From: JANXSD01 sp043758125
Lineage (GTDB): Bacteria; Bacteroidota; Bacteroidia; AKYH767-A; OLB10
Reading direction: 5' to 3'
Length of the DNA stretch: 32,113 nucleotides
Assembly (NCBI GenBank): GCA_043758125.1
Contig: JAYVOC010000139.1
Location: forward strand, 1-32,113
The notes beneath the pieces are model-generated. The model made no database searches. It had not been told where the DNA came from and saw nothing but the letters and a program-made list of their open reading frames with translations. Of the stretch, positions 1 to 8,300 are shown in pieces (within the stretch, counting starts at the first letter, position 1; the number at the start of each line of letters is the position of its first letter). The translations under genes were made by a program, and so were the position numbers.

Positions 1-364
1 ATTTACAAATATCAACTTTCCTTGCAGATTTTTATACCCTTTTTATTACAAGTTTTCAACTTTTATAGAGTGAAACAGTCTGTTGTTAAGGATTAACTAA
101 TTAGAAAGCACTTGCAAAAAATAAAAATGTACTTGCAAATGCGATGGATTTACTACTTTCATTAAGTAAATTAACTTTCTGTTTTTATTCCAATACCTAA
201 TATAAATTAGTGTAGTCAAATTGTTCCTTTTCATTTAAACTTCTTCAAAAAATTGTTGCATAGCTTTTGATATTCAACAATTTTCTTTTCTTGTTTAAAG
301 AGAAATTATGTCGTTTCTGTGAACTAATTTATATTAAGAATTGGTAGTATTTGTTGACACTTGA
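1..364. other. Gene-free stretch at the left edge
   Basis: No reading frame of useful length with a convincing start is visible on either strand. The stretch is very AT-rich and lies downstream of the carbonic anhydrase gene. Its only clear structure is the inverted repeat at 249-284, listed separately. The nonamer ACTTGCAAA, or close copies, occurs at about 110-118 and 132-140, which in such AT-rich DNA may be chance. No tRNA-like cloverleaf was seen. Confidence 0.6.
249..284 (-). terminator. Possible weak terminator after the carbonic anhydrase operon
   Basis: A perfect 10-bp inverted repeat (AAAATTGTTG at 249-258, CAACAATTTT at 275-284) encloses a 16-base loop. Read on the minus strand the second arm runs into six T residues, as in a factor-independent terminator. 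It lies about 80 bases after the last stop codon of the five-gene unit. The stem is A/T-rich with only two G-C pairs, so termination may be weak. Because it is symmetric it could also act on a plus-strand transcript. Confidence 0.35.
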
Positions 365-1069
365 TCACTCTAAAAATGTAACGTGCCCTGTTGCTATATC
401 ATAATATGCACCCACAATTTTTACTTTATTTTCTTTTATCATTTCGCTGATTACTGGACTTGATTTTAAAATATGTTCGATGGTCATCTTTACATTGTTC
501 TTTGAAGTTTCATTCAACATATTTTCCATGTTGGTGGTGTCGCCAACAATTGCAGGTTTGATTTGCGCTATTAACTGTGTAAGATTTCCTAATTGAGCAT
601 TGTCAATCGCTCCTTTTACAGCACCGCATTTATTGTGTCCCATCACTACAATTAGTTTAGTGCCCTTTACCTTTGTTGCAAACTCCATACTTCCTAAAAT
701 GTTCGGGTCTTCTACATTACCTGCAACACGGGCCACAAAAATATTTCCAATTCCCTGGTCAAAAATAATTTCGGGTGGAATACGAGAGTCCAAACAAGAG
801 AGAACAAGTGTGTGTGGATGTTGGTCATTTTTGGTGTGTTCAATTTGACTTTTGTAATCGGTGTTAACGGGCTTACCATCTAAAAACCGTTGGTTACCTG
901 CTTTCATTTCTGCCAGTGCATCATCAGGTGAATTAATTGTAACAGCTTCATGAGTGCTGCTTATTTCCTGATGCGATGTATTTTCTTCTTTTGCATTTTG
1001 TTGATTGCATGATGCAAGAAATAATCCTGTGCTAAACATGATTGCTAATGTTGAGATTTGTTTTTTCAT
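365..1069 (-). CDS. Beta-class carbonic anhydrase, predicted lipoprotein
   Basis: Predicted zinc enzyme interconverting CO2 and bicarbonate. The beta-class signature is intact: Cys92-Leu-Asp94-Ser-Arg96, then His145 and Cys148 in HNKCGA. Cys92, His145 and Cys148 are the expected zinc ligands, with Asp94/Arg96 as the catalytic dyad. Residues 1-20 form a lipoprotein signal peptide ending in a lipobox (LASC), with Cys21 as the lipidation site, so the enzyme is probably membrane-anchored outside the cytoplasm. A linker rich in Glu, Ser and Thr (about 22-48) separates the anchor from the catalytic domain. It is the last gene of the terC-type unit, 31 bases after the DUF2490 gene. Family assignment is secure; the exported location is inferred from the signal. 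Confidence 0.93.
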   Translation of the reverse strand: MKKQISTLAIMFSTGLFLASCNQQNAKEENTSHQEISSTHEAVTINSPDDALAEMKAGNQRFLDGKPVNTDYKSQIEHTKNDQHPHTLVLSCLDSRIPPEIIFDQGIGNIFVARVAGNVEDPNILGSMEFATKVKGTKLIVVMGHNKCGAVKGAIDNAQLGNLTQLIAQIKPAIVGDTTNMENMLNETSKNNVKMTIEHILKSSPVISEMIKENKVKIVGAYYDIATGHVTFLE

Positions 1070-1100
1070 TTTTATTTGTTTTTAATTAGTAGTGAAATTG

Positions 1101-1883
1101 TTACTTATTATTTGTTTTTGTTTTAAAAAAATCAATGTTTGAACTTATCCCAATTTGTATGGTGTGATTGTTTTCGATTTTTATTCCATCGCCTTTAAAA
1201 ATAGTTTGATACATATAGCCAACTTCTAATCTACCAACCTTTGGAATTTTATATCCGATTGCTGCATACGCTCTGTTTTGGTCTAAGAAATTAGTTGCAA
1301 CATTTTTTCCGAAGTTGATAAAAAACTCATCGTAAACCGTTGCATACAATGATTTGTCAACAATACTTTCGCCTTTAAATGGAATAGAAAATCGATTGAG
1401 TAAACGAAATCTATTTGTATAAACTGCATCACCGGGTTCATAAATAGATAATGTCGTATTTAATATAGGGAAGTTAGAAAATCGTTGTTCCAAGCGAAAT
1501 CTGCTCACCCATTCAACTCGGTTTAATTGCGTTTTTATTTGCAACTGTTCCCATAAACGATTTTCTGGAAATGAGGATTTGGCTGGGAATTCACCATAAG
1601 GATAGGTTTCCACAAAACAATAACCTGCTGTTACAAAAACCTGATTATTGAAATAATAATTTATTCCAGACCTTAATAATAATTGTTGTGGCTTGCTAAT
1701 AAAATTGTTCCTTCTTAATTGTGCTTCTAAATGAATGCCCCATTTTTCATTGATTTTATGATTGCCAAAATACATGAACCATGCATTGTTATTGTCCGTG
1801 TGCAAATGTAAAGGCGTTGTTTGTGCCTCTGCTAAATGAAAGTAAGTTATAAATAGTAGTGCTATTACTGTTTTTTTAATCAT
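1101..1883 (-). CDS. DUF2490 family outer-membrane protein
   Basis: A 260-residue protein with a cleavable signal peptide (residues 1 to about 20, ending AEAQ) followed by alternating aromatic/polar segments typical of an outer-membrane beta-barrel. The pattern, with an early Trp-rich segment (NNAWFMYFGNHKI, from about residue 32), arginine-rich strands and repeated barrel-like Gly-Tyr turns, matches the DUF2490 family of Bacteroidota. The biochemical role of this family is not known. It sits between the YqhA and carbonic anhydrase genes with gaps of 32 and 31 bases, so co-transcription is likely. Other small barrel families are possible but fit less well. Confidence 0.75.
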   Translation of the reverse strand: MIKKTVIALLFITYFHLAEAQTTPLHLHTDNNNAWFMYFGNHKINEKWGIHLEAQLRRNNFISKPQQLLLRSGINYYFNNQVFVTAGYCFVETYPYGEFPAKSSFPENRLWEQLQIKTQLNRVEWVSRFRLEQRFSNFPILNTTLSIYEPGDAVYTNRFRLLNRFSIPFKGESIVDKSLYATVYDEFFINFGKNVATNFLDQNRAYAAIGYKIPKVGRLEVGYMYQTIFKGDGIKIENNHTIQIGISSNIDFFKTKTNNK

Positions 1884-1915
1884 TTATAATTTTGTATTTG
1901 TCTTGTGAGATTTAA

Positions 1916-2434
1916 TTATGAATGTTTCTGATGCAAAAGCTTTTCAGAATATGCAAGCATGATGGATGAGAGTAAAAAGACAACATGAATTATTACCTGC
2001 CACATAATTTCTTCGGATTCATGGCTTTTAATATTTATAAAGACCTGTAATAAATGTATTCCCGAAACACCTACCAGCGAGCCAGACAATTTTATTTTTA
2101 ATGTTCCGGCATCAATTTTCTGTAACCATTCGGGTTTGTCTTCGTGTTTGTCAATATCCATTCGGCTTACAAAAGTTGAGTATCCTCCAATAATTACCAT
2201 AATGAGAAGATTGGCAACCATTGTAATGTCAACTAGAGTAAGTACTCCAAGCATAAGGACTGTTTCAGTAATTTCATTGATGTTTATGCATAAGTGTATC
2301 AATTCAATAATAAATTTGTAAGCGTACAACACACCACCAACAATAAGCCCTGCATATAGCGGTGCTTGCAGCCATCTGCTTGCAAAGATTAATCTTTCAA
2401 ATACGGTTTCAACTTTGTTGTTCATAGTTTTCAT
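1916..2434 (-). CDS. YqhA/UPF0114 family integral membrane protein
   Basis: A 172-residue protein with about four hydrophobic segments (roughly 24-48, 57-83, 115-135 and 146-163). The segment FASRWLQAPLYAGL at residues 17-30, the LVDITMV segment near 67 and the SGIHLLQVFI segment near 124 are the recognisable marks of the UPF0114 (TIGR00645) family, represented by E. coli YqhA. Family function is not established. The chosen ATG is followed by another in-frame ATG three codons later, which could equally be used. It follows the DedA gene after 10 bases and precedes the DUF2490 gene by 32, consistent with one transcript. Confidence 0.85.
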   Translation of the reverse strand: MKTMNNKVETVFERLIFASRWLQAPLYAGLIVGGVLYAYKFIIELIHLCININEITETVLMLGVLTLVDITMVANLLIMVIIGGYSTFVSRMDIDKHEDKPEWLQKIDAGTLKIKLSGSLVGVSGIHLLQVFINIKSHESEEIMWQVIIHVVFLLSSIMLAYSEKLLHQKHS

Positions 2435-2444
2435 TTTAAAGAAT

Positions 2445-3071
2445 TTACGAAATGTTTTTTAATTTAAAATAACCTCTTATCATAATAATACCAGGGATAA
2501 TTATCAATGCCAAAATAAAATATTCAATATGGTGAATTAGTCCTGGAAACTGACTGCCGAGAAAATATCCGATAGGTATTAATGTCCAAACCCACATGAA
2601 TGCACCTATAACGTTATAGGTATTAAATTTCCAAAAGTTCATGTCTATACTACCGGCAAGTATTGGTGCAAATGTTCTTACAATAGGCAGAAACCGTCCG
2701 GCAATTAGTGATACTCCTCCGTATTTATGATAGAATATTTTTGTTTTTTCAAGATGTTTTTTTTTAAAGAAAAATGAATTTTTTTTTGCAAATAATTTTT
2801 TTCCGAAATATTTTCCTGAAACAAATCCGACTACATTTCCTAATACAGCCGCTGCGGTTACTGACAACAGTAAGAGAAAAATATTTACATCAAGGTGTTT
2901 CGTTCCGCACAACAATCCAGTAGAAAATAAAAGGGCATCACCCGGAAAAAAGAAACCGAAAAACAATCCTGTTTCAATAAAAATAATCAGAAGTACAAGC
3001 GTTAGACCTCCATACGCAATTAGCTTTTCTGAATCAAGAAGCAAATTAAAAAAATCCGAAATGTTATTCAT
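2445..3071 (-). CDS. DedA family membrane protein
   Basis: A 208-residue inner-membrane protein of the DedA/VTT superfamily. Characteristic features are an acidic residue followed by a re-entrant loop (Glu33 and PGD at 43-45) and the signature GRFLPIVRTFAPILAG at 125-140, with the Arg residues needed for function in E. coli YqjA/YghB. Members are linked to lipid-carrier scrambling (undecaprenyl phosphate, phosphatidylethanolamine) and to proton-motive-force and pH tolerance; which applies here cannot be told from sequence. It starts only 2 bases after the TerC-family stop, so the two are probably translationally coupled. A basic, Phe/Lys-rich loop lies at about 91-110. Confidence 0.92.
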   Translation of the reverse strand: MNNISDFFNLLLDSEKLIAYGGLTLVLLIIFIETGLFFGFFFPGDALLFSTGLLCGTKHLDVNIFLLLLSVTAAAVLGNVVGFVSGKYFGKKLFAKKNSFFFKKKHLEKTKIFYHKYGGVSLIAGRFLPIVRTFAPILAGSIDMNFWKFNTYNVIGAFMWVWTLIPIGYFLGSQFPGLIHHIEYFILALIIIPGIIMIRGYFKLKNIS

Positions 3072-3073
3072 GT

Positions 3074-4009
3074 TTATTTTTTATTGATTGTATTTATTTT
3101 TACTGGTTTGAAAACTAATGAAGCAATAATACTTGTGATTAAAATTCCGACAACACTAAATAGTGCAACTTCAATCGGGAATTTGTAAACATCAGCAAGC
3201 ACCATTTTCAAGCCGATGAAAATTAAAATGGTTGCAAGACCGAAATGCAGGAAGCGGAATACATTTATGATCCCGGCAAGTGCAAAAAAGAGGGAGCGCA
3301 AACCAAGGATGGCAAAAGCGTTTGATGTAAATACGATAAATGTGTCGGTTGTTATCGCTAGAATTGCAGGCACTGAATCAATTGCAAAAATTACATCTGT
3401 GGTTTCTACGATGAGCAACACTAAGAATAATGGCGTTGCAAACCATTTGTTGTTTTGTTTTACAAAAAACTTACTGCCTTCTGATTGGTTAGTAACAGGA
3501 AAGTATCTTTTGAATAAGCGAAGAACAGGGTTTTTTTCAGGATCAACCTTTTTATCTTTCTGAAAGAACATTTTATAGCCAGAGAGAATTAAAATTCCTC
3601 CAAACAAATAAATCATCCAATGGAATTTTAATAGCAGAGCAGCACCTGCAAAAATGAAAATAACTCTAAGAATTAATGCACCGAGTATGCCCCAAAAAAG
3701 AATTCGGTGCTGATACTGGGAAGCAACGTGGAAATAGCCGAATATTAAAATAAAAACAAAAAGATTGTCGACGCTTAAAGATAATTCAATCAGGTAGCCA
3801 GTCAAAAATTCAAGGGCTTTATCTGGTCCTTTCCAAAAATAAATGAGTGCATTGAAAAGCATTGCAAGTCCCATCCAAACCATTGTCCATAGCAATGATT
3901 CCTTAAAGGAAACGGAATGTGCCTTGCGATGGAATATACCCAGGTCAATCCCCAGCATGAGCAGAATAAAAAGGATAAATAAAATCCAGAATGTAATGTC
4001 GGTTGTCAT
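3074..4009 (-). CDS. TerC/Alx family integral membrane protein
   Basis: A 311-residue polytopic protein with about nine hydrophobic segments. The two family signatures are present: ELSLSVDN (75-82) and ETTDVIFAIDSVPA (202-215), whose acidic residues are thought to bind metal. TerC family members are tied to tellurite resistance, and E. coli Alx and Bacillus homologues to manganese export and metallation of exported enzymes. The length matches Alx-type proteins. It is the first gene of the five-gene unit, and its start lies about 15 bases from the likely transcription start. No yybP-ykoY-type leader can fit in the short upstream gap, so control is more likely by the divergent TetR-type protein. 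Confidence 0.93.
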   Translation of the reverse strand: MTTDITFWILFILFILLMLGIDLGIFHRKAHSVSFKESLLWTMVWMGLAMLFNALIYFWKGPDKALEFLTGYLIELSLSVDNLFVFILIFGYFHVASQYQHRILFWGILGALILRVIFIFAGAALLLKFHWMIYLFGGILILSGYKMFFQKDKKVDPEKNPVLRLFKRYFPVTNQSEGSKFFVKQNNKWFATPLFLVLLIVETTDVIFAIDSVPAILAITTDTFIVFTSNAFAILGLRSLFFALAGIINVFRFLHFGLATILIFIGLKMVLADVYKFPIEVALFSVVGILITSIIASLVFKPVKINTINKK

Positions 4010-4030
4010 TCGTTATTTTTTACTTCTGAA

Positions 4031-4038
4031 CAAAGATA
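4031..4038 (-). promoter_or_regulatory. Likely -7 element for the terC-type operon
   Basis: The minus strand reads TATCTTTG here, a perfect match to the Bacteroidota TAnnTTTG -7 element, 22 bases upstream of the TerC-family ATG. No TTG is present 19 bases further upstream, so the -33 element is weak and the promoter may depend on other factors. It overlaps the outer AAAGATAG half-site of the presumed operator, so a bound repressor would block it. Confidence 0.5.
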
Positions 4039-4073
4039 GTAAATATATTTATAAAGATAGCATTACTATCTTT
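4032..4073. promoter_or_regulatory. Probable TetR-type operator with three half-sites
   Basis: AAAGATAGTAA at 4032-4042 and its exact reverse complement TTACTATCTTT at 4063-4073 form perfect 11-bp arms separated by 20 bases. A third, middle copy AAAGATAG at 4053-4060 makes a tighter palindrome with CTATCTTT at 4066-4073 (8-bp arms, 5-base centre, 21 bp in all). TetR-family repressors usually bind such palindromes between their own gene and a divergent target. The site overlaps the likely -7 element of the terC-type operon and lies across the -33 region of the regulator gene. Confidence 0.6.
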
Positions 4074-4091
4074 TTTAAAATATTACCTTTG
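4063..4091 (+). promoter_or_regulatory. Likely promoter of the TetR-type gene
   Basis: TACCTTTG at 4084-4091 is a perfect TAnnTTTG element, 20 bases before the ATG of the regulator. The expected -33 TTG is replaced by TTA at 4063-4065 with an 18-base spacer. That -33 triplet is part of the right-hand operator arm, which suggests autorepression. Confidence 0.5.
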
Positions 4092-4111
4092 CCTCCTTAA
4101 TCAATCAACTA

Positions 4112-4822
4112 ATGAAATTATCGGTTAAAATAAAAATGAATGAGCACTTGTTTTTGCGAAACCCGGAAGAGTCGGAGACAGGTAAAAAAATTATAAAGCA
4201 TTCCATTCTCCTTATTAACAAGTATGGCTTTGAAGCGTTCACATTTAAGAAACTCGCAATTGCGGCAGTAACTACCGAAGCAGTTGTTTACCGGTATTTT
4301 GAAAACAAACATCGCTTGTTGATGTATATTGTTTCGTGGTATTGGAGTTGGCAGGAATACAAAGTTTTGTTTCATACGAATAATATAAATGAGCCGAAAA
4401 AAAAATTAAAAAAAATTATCCAGATACTTGCTACACAGGTTCAAGATGATTCAACAACCGAACATGTTGACGAAAGGTTGTTGTATGAGATTGTAATGAG
4501 AGAAGGGGCGAAAGCTTATCTTACTAGGCATGTAACGGAAGATAATAAGCATCGCTTATTTAAACCATATAAAGATTTGTGCGCCCGAATTGCTTCTGTT
4601 ATTATAGAGTGCAATCCTAAATATAAATTTCCAAGGTCATTGGCAAGCACGATTCTTGAAATGTCACATACCCAAAATTTCTTTATGAAATATCTTCCAT
4701 CTCTAACAGATTTTAGAGATATTACAAATGAGACAGCTACTTTCAACTTTTTGGAACGGTTGGTATTTTCTGCAATTGCTGAAAAATTGTCCGCAAAGCA
4801 AGGGAGCGTTGGGACAAAATAA
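4112..4822 (+). CDS. TetR/AcrR family transcriptional regulator
   Basis: A 236-residue regulator and the only convincing plus-strand gene in the window. The N-terminal TetR DNA-binding domain spans about residues 24-72. Its helix-turn-helix lies at 44-63 (TFKKLAIAAVTTEAVVYRYF) and ends in the family hallmark Tyr-Arg-Tyr-Phe followed by a Lys residue. The rest is an alpha-helical ligand domain too diverged to predict a ligand. It faces the terC-type operon across 102 bp containing a palindromic operator, so it probably represses that operon and itself. A repressor is the usual mode for the family, but activation is possible. An extra N-terminal stretch of about 20 residues precedes the domain; a second in-frame ATG at residue 9 is an alternative start. 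Confidence 0.88.
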   Translation: MKLSVKIKMNEHLFLRNPEESETGKKIIKHSILLINKYGFEAFTFKKLAIAAVTTEAVVYRYFENKHRLLMYIVSWYWSWQEYKVLFHTNNINEPKKKLKKIIQILATQVQDDSTTEHVDERLLYEIVMREGAKAYLTRHVTEDNKHRLFKPYKDLCARIASVIIECNPKYKFPRSLASTILEMSHTQNFFMKYLPSLTDFRDITNETATFNFLERLVFSAIAEKLSAKQGSVGTK

Positions 4823-5318
4823 AATGAGTATCAACGAATCGTTGGCTATTGTGTGGAATTACTTATCATTTTATTTTGCGAAGGATAGCAAATAATACAT
4901 TGCCGAACCTTATACAACTATTCATTAAAAGTTGGTCAGTTGCAAGTTCACTTTTATCTTCTGATAAAAGTATTATCGCAATTTCAAATTAATAAAATAT
5001 AATTCCAAAGATGGTCAAAATAAATAATGGTGAAATGTTGCGTAGTGACAATTTCTTCATTTTAATTTTTTGTTCGTCAAACCCATGTTCCTTGTAGTTG
5101 CTTGATTGTATTTTGAATTGCTTGTGCACTATAAAACTCAAAGGAAATTGTTGGCAAAATAAAAGTTATAAGGTTTTTAATTACTTGTCAGTTTATCTAA
5201 ATCTATAAAAATAACTTCCTTCAAAATTCTTTTGTGCATTTTCGTCAGAATCAATTATGAAACTAACATCATTTAAGTAATATATACACTCTAGAGCAGA
5301 TAATAGCTGAGATGCCTT
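4823..5318. other. Gene-free stretch between the TetR-type gene and the T9SS gene
   Basis: The two flanking genes converge here. A 23-codon frame with a hydrophobic centre begins one base after the regulator stop (4824-4895), but nothing supports its being translated. The main structure is the hairpin at 4950-4971. No tRNA, repeat family or mobile-element end was recognised. Confidence 0.5.
4950..4971. repeat. Perfect 9-bp inverted repeat, possible hairpin
   Basis: ACTTTTATC at 4950-4958 and GATAAAAGT at 4963-4971 are exact complements around a TTCT loop. It lies 128 bases after the regulator stop, between converging genes, where a bidirectional terminator would be useful. Neither side carries a clear T-run, so a terminator role is uncertain. 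Confidence 0.4.
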
Positions 5319-8300
5319 TCAATGTCTGCAGATCATTTTGGATAAAAATAATATTCCGTTTTTATCAGTAAATTGGATAAGATAAATGCCTGCCTTAAGA
5401 TTTTCCGGAGTTTTGAAATGAAGCTCATTATTACCTTTTTCAATAGGAAGTTTTTCAGTATAAATATTTACACAATTTGTATTTAAAATTTTTAATTCAA
5501 GCTCTTCGTTTAAATCTGAATCAAGCCTAATTGTAAACGCTTCCCCAAATGGATTTGGGAAAATAATGATATCATTAATTCCAATTTTCTTATCCTCCAT
5601 AAAAATGGCAACCGGTTTAAAGATTTCACTTTGGCCGTTGAAATCTGTTTGCTTTAAGCGATAATAGGATGTTCCTATAAATGGATGTTCATCCGTTGTT
5701 TTATAATTTATCAAGCTGTAACTATTGAATGCGGCATCAATCTTAGCGAGTTCATTAAACGTTATTCCATTCATTGATCTTTCAATAGTAAAGTAATCGT
5801 TGTTAATTTCAGATGCAGTAGTCCATGAAAGATGAACTTGATTTCCCATTGGTACTGCATCAAAACTTGTCAAAGCTATTGGCAATGGATTGGCAGAAGT
5901 AGATGAAGCAAGGGTAAATGCACTATAGGTTGTAACTGAACTTGAGTTGAACACTGTTCCGGAAGTCGAATCTCCTGTAGTTCCTCCATTTCCGAGATCT
6001 TTCCAACTACTTCCGTTCCAACTTGCAACACGCAAATCAGCCAAAGTATAAACCCCTCCACTTCTTCCTGAGCCCCAACTTAACGTCGATGCAACAGTTG
6101 AACTGCCGCCTGTACGGCTAAGTACCCAGTATTCAGCTTTGCTTAAGTGGTCAAGAGATGCATCCTTTAGTGTTCGGCTGTACGATGAATTAGGATCACT
6201 GTTAAAATATTCGGCTGTAAAATGATCCGTACTTAAAGATGGAGCTCCTATAGTGATCGGTGCATAAGTGCTGCTTTTCCCAACAGGAAATATAAAGGAA
6301 GTGTTACCCGTTTTTTTCATCGGCCCTTTCACAAATGAAGAAGAAGAACCCGAAACAATAGAAGAACCTGCTATCAGTGATAAAAGATTAGTTGCATCAG
6401 TTGTTATGTTACCATTTGTAAGTGTCAAGGTACTATTAATGGTTATTGGTCTTGCCAATAAAATAGTGCCGGAAGGATTATCAACTTCTAATTGATAAAA
6501 TGTTAATGCACTTGTACTGCCGTTAATGTTTTGTGTAGTACCAACTCCTGTTAAGGCAGCCAAACCACTATTATGATTCAACGTTCCATTGCTTGTTAAA
6601 TCACCTCTAAAATCAGTTTCCGTGGCATGAAGTGTTAATGTTTTAGTAGCATTAACAATTATAGTATTAAAGGCCGTTATGGAAGTACCGCTGATAGTAG
6701 AAGTTCCGTTAAAGGTAATATCCCCACTATTATGGCTAAAGATGCCATCATTTTGCCAGTTGCCGGTAACTAATACTTTACCGGTACTGCTATTCCCAGT
6801 AAGTGTGCCTGCTGTCGTAATATTCACATTATAAAAACTTGTAATGCCAGTACCCGAAATTAGTGAGGTACCACTAAAATAAACAATGCTCGTGCTTGGG
6901 CTAAAAGGTGTTCCATTTGTGCTGCTATTGGTCCAGTTTCCCGATAAAGTAATGGTGTTGCCACTTGCAACCGCATCCAATTGTGCACCAGTCGAAATTT
7001 GCAAATCACCACTCACGGTTAATGCTGCCTGCAACGATTTTACTCCAGTGCTGCTACTCGAAAGATTTAAATTATAATAAGTAGAAGAAGAGGGTGTTTT
7101 TATATTTTGATTTCCTGAACCGGAATATTTGACTGTATTAGGCACAGCTGAAGCATCTAATGTTCCTGTAGCCATTAATGCACTCGCTGTGCCACCCATA
7201 TCGAGCACTGAATTGGCAGCATTAGTCCAGATTGAAGTAGCATTACTTCCTGTAATATTATTTTGCATATTCACCGTCCCGTTATTGGTAATCACCACCC
7301 CATTCGACAAACTGATAACTGGCGCAAAAGTGAGCGTAGTCCCTGTTGGAATCGCCTTACTTACCCCTAATGTTATTGTGCCAGATCCCGTAATATTTCC
7401 AACACCATTTATAAGCAGTCCTGAAGCATTAGAATTAGTTAAATTAGAAGTGCCGAGCGCAAGTGTTCCATCAATAGTCATATTCCCGTTTACAGTTAAA
7501 CCAACTCCTCCCGTCATTTGTAGAGTTGATCCTGCGCCAACACTCAATGTTCCACTTAAGCTTAAGGCTGTGGACGAAGTAGAGGTACCGGTGCCAGACG
7601 TAGCAATGCTACTTATAACCCATGCAGTGCTTGCGGCAAAAACACCACTGCCTGTTGTAGCAAGAATGTTTGATGTTGTAAGAATTTTTGATGCCGCATT
7701 GGATAGATTCCCTCCACTTTCAACAGTTACATTATTAACGGTATAACTATTATCAAGAGTTATAGCGTGATCCACATATACCAACCCGTTTCCGCCCGTT
7801 GGAGCACAAGAGCAGGAAGCTCCTCCAGAAGTTCTGCTCCATATCGTGGTAGTACTCCAATTTCCAGTGGCTATCGAGTAAAAAATATTATTACTGATTT
7901 GCCTCGTGCCTGCTGGATTTCCCGATCCTGCTGCATTGGTGCTACCTGCAATAACCGAAGAAACAAATTGAGCATCCACTAGGTCACTGTTTACCGCAAC
8001 TCCATAAGCCGCAATATCATAAGTCAACCAAAAATAGTACGTGCCTGCTCCTAAGCCTAATGCTTGGCTTCCGTTAATAGTAAACGATCCGTTAGGACTG
8101 CTAACACTACCAAACAGCGAACTGGTAGAAAAAGCATTGGTAGTACTTGTATAATAAAGTTTAGCATTCAGTAAATCTGTTCCAGGGGTAGTTGATCCTG
8201 TTGTATTAAAATTAAATGCCGTTGAGGTTAATGATGAACAAGTTCCTGTAATTACAACCTGCACGCCAATAATTTGATTGTTGGTAGAGCCAGTAAAAAG

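Noticed and set aside
99..118. A 20-base element also found, with two differences, at 9102-9121, suggesting a dispersed repeat
   Set aside because: The shared exact run is only 13 bases. In a 32-kb AT-rich sequence several such matches between random positions are expected by chance, and the flanks do not match.
4010..4111. A yybP-ykoY manganese riboswitch before the TerC-family gene
   Set aside because: The likely leader is only about 15 bases, far too short, and none of the conserved riboswitch sequence was seen.
4824..4895. A 23-codon frame with a hydrophobic centre directly after the TetR-type stop
   Set aside because: Too short to separate from chance, with no ribosome-binding or conservation evidence. 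Read-through translation after a stop is possible but unsupported.
7129..7746. A 205-codon plus-strand frame opposite the T9SS gene
   Set aside because: It is the antisense of a low-complexity Ser/Thr/Gly-rich coding region, which often leaves the opposite strand open. Its Val/Pro/Ala-rich product looks like no known protein.
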